From assembly GCA_934746515.1 (NCBI GenBank), contig CAKVFH010000015.1:1-27027 (forward strand): 27,027 nt of DNA, given 5' to 3'. Below, piece by piece: positions 23,079 to 27,027 of this stretch (its first letter is position 1; every line of letters begins with the position of its first letter). Both the position numbers and the translations under genes were made by a program. Below the pieces are notes generated by a model. That model was not told the DNA's origin, made no database searches, and was given only the letters and a program-made list of their open reading frames with translations. This DNA is from an uncultured Clostridia bacterium. GTDB lineage: Bacteria; Bacillota; Clostridia; Christensenellales; UBA1242.

Positions 23079-23906
23079 TTATTTGCTCAAGTTTTCAATA
23101 GCTTCAGCAGTTTGCGACAAAAGTGATGCAATTGTCATTGGTCCAACGCCGCCAGGAACAGGTGTGTAATAGGAAGCCTTTTCATAAGCGGTGTGTTCAA
23201 CATCACCAACATTGCCTTCGTTGTAGCCAGCATCAACGATGATTTGACCTTCGGTGAACCAATCAGATTTAACAAGCTCTGCTTTTCCAATTGCAACGAT
23301 AACGATTTTATAGTTTTTAACCATATCTTGCAGATTTTTTGTTCTTGAATGAGCAACTGTGACCGTCGCACCTGCCTTCATAAGCATAACAGAAAGTGGA
23401 AGCCCAACGATTTGGCTTTTGCCAATCATCAAAACTTCTTCGCCAACAAGATTGATATTGTATTCTTCGAAAAGTTTCATAATTCCAAGCGCAGTTGCTG
23501 GAACAAATATTGGTCTGCTCTGTGCGATAAGTCCGAACGATGTTGCAGAAAGCCCATCGACATCTTTTTCTGGTGGAATAAGATTAAAGCATCTTTGTTC
23601 ATCTATATTTTTTGGAAGTGGGTGTTGAATCATTATGCCGGCGTAAGTGTCGTCATTTGCAAGCTCTTTAACTTTTGACTCAACTTCTTCTTGAGAAACA
23701 GTATCTTCAAAATGAAATACGTCGCAACCGACATGAATATACTCTGATTTTTTGCGCTTCATGTTGCAGTAAACTGCTGAACCATAATCATCGCCAACTG
23801 AAATAATTGCAAGTTTTTTATTTGTTGGGTTTTCTTCAAATTTTTTCTTCAAATTTTCTATGATTTTTTTGGATGTTTGTTTTCCATCAAGAATGATATT
23901 TTCCAT
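23079..23906 (-). CDS. folD: Bifunctional methylenetetrahydrofolate dehydrogenase / cyclohydrolase
   Basis: Cytosolic one-carbon enzyme converting 5,10-methylene-THF to methenyl- and then 10-formyl-THF. The 275-residue length is slightly below the usual ~285. Visible motifs are SAVYCNMKRKKSE (Tyr and Lys of the folate active site, YxxxK), IMIQHPLPKNID, PPEKDVDGLSATSFG, the NAD(P) loop IGKSQIVGLPLSVML, VAHSRTKNL and PVPGGVGPMTIASLL. Its ATG is 3 nt after the thyX stop, and its GGAG ribosome site overlaps the end of thyX. The pair is therefore one coupled unit and links methylene-THF metabolism to thymidylate synthesis. Confidence 0.95.
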   Translation of the reverse strand: MENIILDGKQTSKKIIENLKKKFEENPTNKKLAIISVGDDYGSAVYCNMKRKKSEYIHVGCDVFHFEDTVSQEEVESKVKELANDDTYAGIMIQHPLPKNIDEQRCFNLIPPEKDVDGLSATSFGLIAQSRPIFVPATALGIMKLFEEYNINLVGEEVLMIGKSQIVGLPLSVMLMKAGATVTVAHSRTKNLQDMVKNYKIVIVAIGKAELVKSDWFTEGQIIVDAGYNEGNVGDVEHTAYEKASYYTPVPGGVGPMTIASLLSQTAEAIENLSK

Positions 23907-23909
23907 AAA

Positions 23910-25247
23910 TTACTCCATTTCATCAAACAATTTTTTCATTTCTTGTTGTTTTCCGCAACACATTCTGCCTTCTGGGCAATAGCCGAAAGTGTAACAGCTT
24001 GAGCCGAAACCAGCAAACATTTCCTTGTCAACATGCTTTAGTTGTTTGAGCATATCTGTGACAAGGTCGCGGATAACCCATTGCGCTCTTGTGCAGGTTC
24101 TCAAATTACATAGATGAAGAAGTTCTCTTGCATTCATTGTTGTAACAAGGTCAATTGCGGCTGCATGTGGTGTTACATACAGCAAAAGATGTGGGTCAAC
24201 CTGCGAGAGTAAAGTGTTATATAGCTCGCGATTTTCTTTTATGCAGGCTTTGAAATCTGCAGTTAGTTCTGCATTTTCCTGAATGGTTTTTGGAATGATA
24301 AATTTGTTTGCGTCAACCACTTTAACAAGTGGGGCAGTTGCAAGAGATTGCATTCTGTGGCGAGACAAGTGTTTTAAAATAATGAAAGCGAAGTTTTCAA
24401 CTTTAAATGTATAATTGAAATGTTCAAGGAGTTTTGCTTGTTTGTCATCTTTTAGTGCGGTTTTGAAATCAAATTTTTCATAGCCAGTAAATTTTGCAAA
24501 GTCGTTCAATGTTTTTGTTGCGTTTGTTGGGTGTGAAATGAGTTTTACGGTTTGATAAACATATTTAATATCGTTTACAGGCTTTGGTGAAATGTTTAAA
24601 ACTTCATCAAGATTATCAGTGTAGAGCATTTTGCTGTTTTCAATGATACCAGGATATCTTTTATCAAACTGTTCTTTGAGTTGGAGACCAAGCTTATAGA
24701 TTTCTTCATAGTGTTTGCCTCTGCCATAAATCATTGTGCAAATCACATGCACAAGTTCTCTGGCATTCACACTCATGTAGATGTTTGTTTTAAGACCATA
24801 AGGCAAAATAAATCTTGCGTCTTCAACAGGTATTCCGCAAGAGACAAATTTGTCGTAAAAACCAAACATTTTTTTGTAGTGATTTTTAATCATTTTCTTT
24901 TGCTCTTCAGTGAATGAATCTGGAAGATTGAAACCTGCGTTTGAAAAGTTTACATATCTTCCTGACTTGATGGTGAATGCTGCAAGCCTAAACTCTATCA
25001 AGAATTGTTCAACAAAGATTGAAACATTGTTGAAAGCTAAATTGAAATAGTGATGTTCGAGAACGGTTTTGTGTCCAGACGAAACAACTTTTGAAACAAG
25101 TTTTAAATTTTTTTCTTTGTCTGTAGCTTTTTTATAGAGTTCAATGGCTGTTCCAGGTTTTGTTGAAATTCTTCCACCGCATGAAACAATCCTTTCACCG
25201 TTTTTTGTTTCGCTTAAGATGAAAGCGCCAAATTCATTTTTTTTCAT
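23910..25247 (-). CDS. thyX: FAD-dependent thymidylate synthase, tandem-duplicated ThyX
   Basis: Flavoenzyme that methylates dUMP to dTMP using methylene-THF. It is 445 residues, about twice a normal ThyX (~220-250). Two ThyX-like halves are visible: LEHHYFNL...EFRLAAFTIKSGRY (64-98) and SVNARELVHV in the first, and LEHFNYTF...RHRMQSLATAPL (274-307) and TMNARELLHL (370-379) plus RAQWVIRDL in the second. The period is ~211 residues. The first half keeps the dUMP-side SxRY but lacks RHR; the second keeps RHR but lacks SxRY. A Cys-rich tail (Cys418, Cys424, Cys430, Cys431; YCPEGRMCCGK) may bind metal. The start follows AAGGAGATTTTCAA. Coupled to folD. Confidence 0.85.
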   Translation of the reverse strand: MKKNEFGAFILSETKNGERIVSCGGRISTKPGTAIELYKKATDKEKNLKLVSKVVSSGHKTVLEHHYFNLAFNNVSIFVEQFLIEFRLAAFTIKSGRYVNFSNAGFNLPDSFTEEQKKMIKNHYKKMFGFYDKFVSCGIPVEDARFILPYGLKTNIYMSVNARELVHVICTMIYGRGKHYEEIYKLGLQLKEQFDKRYPGIIENSKMLYTDNLDEVLNISPKPVNDIKYVYQTVKLISHPTNATKTLNDFAKFTGYEKFDFKTALKDDKQAKLLEHFNYTFKVENFAFIILKHLSRHRMQSLATAPLVKVVDANKFIIPKTIQENAELTADFKACIKENRELYNTLLSQVDPHLLLYVTPHAAAIDLVTTMNARELLHLCNLRTCTRAQWVIRDLVTDMLKQLKHVDKEMFAGFGSSCYTFGYCPEGRMCCGKQQEMKKLFDEME

Positions 25248-25276
25248 TTGAAAATCTCCTTAAACTTACTAGATAT

Positions 25277-25305
25277 ATTTTAATGTATATTGGTGATAAT
25301 AGCAA
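25277..25305 (-). promoter_or_regulatory. Promoter of thyX-folD
   Basis: Minus strand: TTGCTA (25305-25300), 17-nt spacer, TAAAAT (25282-25277). The leader is about 25 nt. The phased A-tract region lies directly upstream of it. Confidence 0.6.
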
Positions 25306-25535
25306 ATTATAAATCACACAATTTGAACAAAAATATCAAAGCATTTTTGGTGTTTCAGTTTAAAAAATAATATTGGTTTAAATATTAAAAATTTATAAAA
25401 TTGTTTAAAAATTTAAAATAAAACACATGGAAATTCAGAAATAAAAAGCGCAAAATGTATAAAAAATATTCAAAAAATAAGCAAAATATAAACAAATATC
25501 GCAAAAAATGTTAAAATAGTGCAAAAAACAGAAGA
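25306..25535. other. AT-rich spacer with helically phased A-tracts (predicted curved DNA)
   Basis: No gene is present between the thyX promoter and the degV terminator. From 25443 to 25538 ten A-tracts have centres near 25445, 25453, 25463, 25474, 25484, 25495, 25505, 25514, 25525 and 25536, a mean step close to 10 bp. Three more lie near 25389, 25398 and 25409. GCAAAA recurs at 25481, 25501 and 25521, exactly 20 bp apart. This is the classic pattern of intrinsically bent DNA. Confidence 0.55.
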
Positions 25536-25560
25536 AAAGCACGCCAAATTAGCGTGCTTT
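25536..25560 (-). terminator. Terminator after degV
   Basis: AAAGCACGC (25536-25544) and GCGTGCTTT (25552-25560) form a perfect 9-bp stem. The minus-strand tail is TTCTTCTGTTTTTT, T-rich but interrupted. Confidence 0.8.
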
Positions 25561-25586
25561 GAATAAAAATGAATTGTTTTTTAAAA

Positions 25587-26429
25587 TTATTTTTCAAAGA
25601 ATGATACTGCGATTGTTCCCGGTCCAATGTGAGTTCCAATTGTGCTGCCAAGCATTTTTTTAGGAATGGTGTTTGTGTTTTCCCCCCAGATTTTCTCACT
25701 GTTTTGCAGATATTTATCAAGCGCTTCAGTGTCGAAATCAGAATATGCAGTCACAAAAGGCATGTCAAAATCAATTCCGTTGGTTTCGGTGATTAGCGTG
25801 TTCAAAAATTGAATACCTTTTTTGGTGCCAATGGCTTTTCCAACAAGTTTTAGTTCGCCGTCAATAACGGCCAAAAGTGGTTTTATGTTCAGCATTGTTC
25901 CAGCAAAAGCTGTGAATGATGAAATTCTTCCGCCTTTCTTTAAATATTTGAGAGTTCCAAGAAGAGCAAAAACTCTTATGTTTTTCTTTTTGTTGTTTAA
26001 AAGGGAAACGATTTCTTCAACAGACTTATTTTCATTAACCAAGCGGATTGCATATTCCGTCAAAAGACGCTCGCCGGCGCATGCATTCAAACTGTCAATA
26101 ACATAAACATTCTTGAAATCTTTGCTTGCGTTTACTGCTTGAGTGTAGGTTCCTGAAAGTTTTGACGACAAGCAAATCACAATAACGCTGTCACCATTTT
26201 TTGTCATTTCTGCAAATTTTTCATTATATCTATATTCTGTGATTTGGCTGGTTCTAGGAAAGTCCTGACACTCGCCAAGCTTTTTGAAAAATTCAACATG
26301 TGATAAATTGACACCGTCAAGATATGTTACACCATCAATCAATATTTCAATCGGAATAAGCTCAATACCAAGGTCTTTGGCTTCTTCAAGATCAATGTCG
26401 CTTGCAGAGTCTACTAATATTTTAATCAT
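25587..26429 (-). CDS. DegV-family protein (fatty-acid-binding, FakB-like)
   Basis: A 280-residue cytosolic protein, the usual DegV length. The N-terminus is IKILVDSASDIDLEEAKDLG. SSKLSGTYTQAVNAS holds the Ser-Gly-Thr site that contacts the fatty-acid carboxylate in FakB. GRISSFTAFAGTMLNIKPLL follows in the middle, and the end is IGTHIGPGTIAVSFFEK. Family members present a bound fatty acid to the FakA kinase; no FakA is in the window. Start choice: ATG 26429 overlaps the marR stop by 8 nt with GGTGGTGAAG upstream. An in-frame ATG at 26456 would overlap much more. It is co-transcribed with marR, so fatty-acid supply may be what the regulator senses (inference). Confidence 0.9.
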   Translation of the reverse strand: MIKILVDSASDIDLEEAKDLGIELIPIEILIDGVTYLDGVNLSHVEFFKKLGECQDFPRTSQITEYRYNEKFAEMTKNGDSVIVICLSSKLSGTYTQAVNASKDFKNVYVIDSLNACAGERLLTEYAIRLVNENKSVEEIVSLLNNKKKNIRVFALLGTLKYLKKGGRISSFTAFAGTMLNIKPLLAVIDGELKLVGKAIGTKKGIQFLNTLITETNGIDFDMPFVTAYSDFDTEALDKYLQNSEKIWGENTNTIPKKMLGSTIGTHIGPGTIAVSFFEK

Positions 26430-26883
26430 CTTCACCACCATAATTTTCTGAAACATGCTTCAAATTTTCATATATTTTGTTAAAAGTCTGATAAAATTCT
26501 GATAGTTCTTGCTCTGAAATAAAGTTTTTATCATACTTCAAAATTCTTTCAATCGTGTTTAAAATTTGTTTTGCAACTTTTCTGCCACTTTCTGTGAGTG
26601 TGAGCAAAGTGTTGTATTTTTTCTTATTGCTGTCGTTTTCACACACGATAAACCCTTTGTTTTCAAGGTCTTTTAGTGCTCTTGAAATTGCAGCCTTATC
26701 TTCTTGGCAAAGCGCGCAAATATCCTTTGCAGTCATGTCGCCATCACTGCCATACAAATAAAACAAACAGCTCACCTGGGTGCCTTTCAACCCATATTTT
26801 TTCATTTCAAAATTTTTTATTTTATTTATTGTTCTTACAACATTAGAAGTAAGAAGTGTAAATTCTCTAAACCTATTCTGCAT
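26422..26883 (-). CDS. MarR-family transcriptional regulator
   Basis: A 153-residue winged-helix repressor-type protein. The helix-turn-helix lies in MTAKDICALCQEDKAAISRAL with the wing in KGFIVCENDSNKKKYNTLLTLTESG. The flanking helices (RFREFTLLTSNVVRTINKIK and the C-terminal EQELSEFYQTFNKIYENL) form the dimer interface. I chose ATG 26883, preceded by GGAGAACATT; an in-frame ATG at 26940 lies inside the operator region and upstream of the mapped promoter's start. Two identical palindromes flank its promoter, so it probably represses itself and degV. The ligand is unknown; a FabT-like lipid sensor is a guess based on degV. Confidence 0.9.
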   Translation of the reverse strand: MQNRFREFTLLTSNVVRTINKIKNFEMKKYGLKGTQVSCLFYLYGSDGDMTAKDICALCQEDKAAISRALKDLENKGFIVCENDSNKKKYNTLLTLTESGRKVAKQILNTIERILKYDKNFISEQELSEFYQTFNKIYENLKHVSENYGGEDD

Positions 26884-26919
26884 AATGTTCTCCAAATTTA
26901 TAAATAAATAATCAAGAAA

Positions 26920-26943
26920 AACTTGTTGATTTGTCAACAAGTT
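26920..26943. promoter_or_regulatory. Operator copy 1 (downstream of the marR -10 box)
   Basis: A perfect palindrome with arms AACTTGTTGA and TCAACAAGTT around TTTG. It begins 2 bp downstream of the -10 box and covers the expected transcription start. Confidence 0.82.
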
Positions 26944-26945
26944 AG

Positions 26946-26974
26946 ATTATATACACAACTTGTTGATTTGTCAA
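26946..26974 (-). promoter_or_regulatory. Consensus promoter of marR-degV
   Basis: Minus strand: TTGACA (26974-26969), 17-nt spacer, TATAAT (26951-26946), a perfect consensus. The -35 box is part of operator copy 2. Such a strong promoter would need repression, as expected of a MarR switch. Confidence 0.88.
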
Positions 26975-26980
26975 CAAGTT
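26957..26980. promoter_or_regulatory. Operator copy 2 (overlapping the marR -35 box)
   Basis: Identical 24-bp palindrome to copy 1 (arms AACTTGTTGA and TCAACAAGTT), displaced by 37 bp, about 3.5 helical turns. It contains the -35 hexamer. Confidence 0.85.
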
Positions 26981-27027
26981 TTTAGAATTTTCGTTATTTT
27001 CATTTTGATTTTTTGGCGTATAATTTA
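26981..27027 (+). other. Right-edge AT-rich sequence with a -10-like box
   Basis: TATAAT at 27019-27024 could be a -10 box for a divergent gene beyond the window. No good -35 is seen 16-18 bp upstream. If real, the operators would lie ~40 bp upstream of it, within reach of MarR. Confidence 0.2.

Noticed and set aside
26884..26940. Upstream in-frame start for marR at 26940
   Set aside because: It lies inside operator copy 1 and upstream of the expected transcript start; ATG 26883 has GGAGAACATT.
1..27027. tRNA genes, CRISPR arrays, insertion sequences, phage genes
   Set aside because: No cloverleaf-like segments, spaced direct repeats, transposase motifs or phage structural proteins were recognised on either strand.

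Overview
The window is AT-rich, tightly packed bacterial chromosome. It has Bacillota-type AAGGAG ribosome sites, sigma-A-like promoters (TTGACA/TATAAT) and hairpin-plus-T-run terminators. The gene set fits an anaerobic, probably uncultured Clostridia-like Bacillota lineage: mini-RNase III next to rlmB and a SigH-like sigma factor, a CwlD-like amidase, ComEB-type dCMP deaminase, ThyX instead of ThyA, ROK kinase, DegV and BPG-independent phosphoglycerate mutase. This placement is inference from gene content. No rRNA, tRNA, CRISPR array, transposase or phage gene was seen, so this is core chromosome rather than a mobile island.

Layout. Positions 2-88 hold the tail of an unidentified gene. 216-6839 (+) carries dCMP deaminase, a CvpA-like membrane protein with a very large C-terminal extension, a nucleoside hydrolase, a divergent diadenylate-cyclase-fold (DisA_N-like) protein and gpmI. 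6960-11671 (-) carries an HtrA-like lipoprotein protease with a collagen-like linker, a long GluRS, an HD-domain hydrolase and a cell-wall amidase. 11800-16268 (+) is an information-processing cluster: mrnC, rlmB, a sigma factor, dnaX (split by a +1 shift), ybaB and recR. 16313-19651 (+) carries an M49-like metallopeptidase, a small membrane protein and a PAP2-family membrane protein. 19770-22935 (-) carries a LysR regulator, a ROK kinase and pgi. 23079-25247 (-) carries thyX and folD. 25587-26883 (-) carries marR and degV.

How the genes connect. The dCMP deaminase makes dUMP. ThyX and FolD, whose genes lie 3 nt apart, supply dTMP and methylene-tetrahydrofolate. ROK kinase and Pgi are consecutive steps into glycolysis, and GpmI acts lower in the same pathway. 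DnaX, YbaB and RecR are the classic replication/recombination trio. MarR and DegV form a translationally coupled pair under a consensus promoter flanked by two identical palindromes, a clear autoregulatory switch.

Most notable points: (1) dnaX is interrupted exactly after domain III, and the tau C-terminus continues in the +1 frame through a very narrow overlap containing A6 and TTT-CCC-A; (2) ThyX is an internal tandem duplication whose two halves keep complementary parts of the signature motif; (3) a DisA_N-like protein keeps DGA but not RHR; (4) an M49-like protein has HExxH; (5) the twin marR operators; (6) about 150 bp of helically phased A-tracts lies upstream of thyX; (7) two genes appear to have leaderless or nearly leaderless transcripts.
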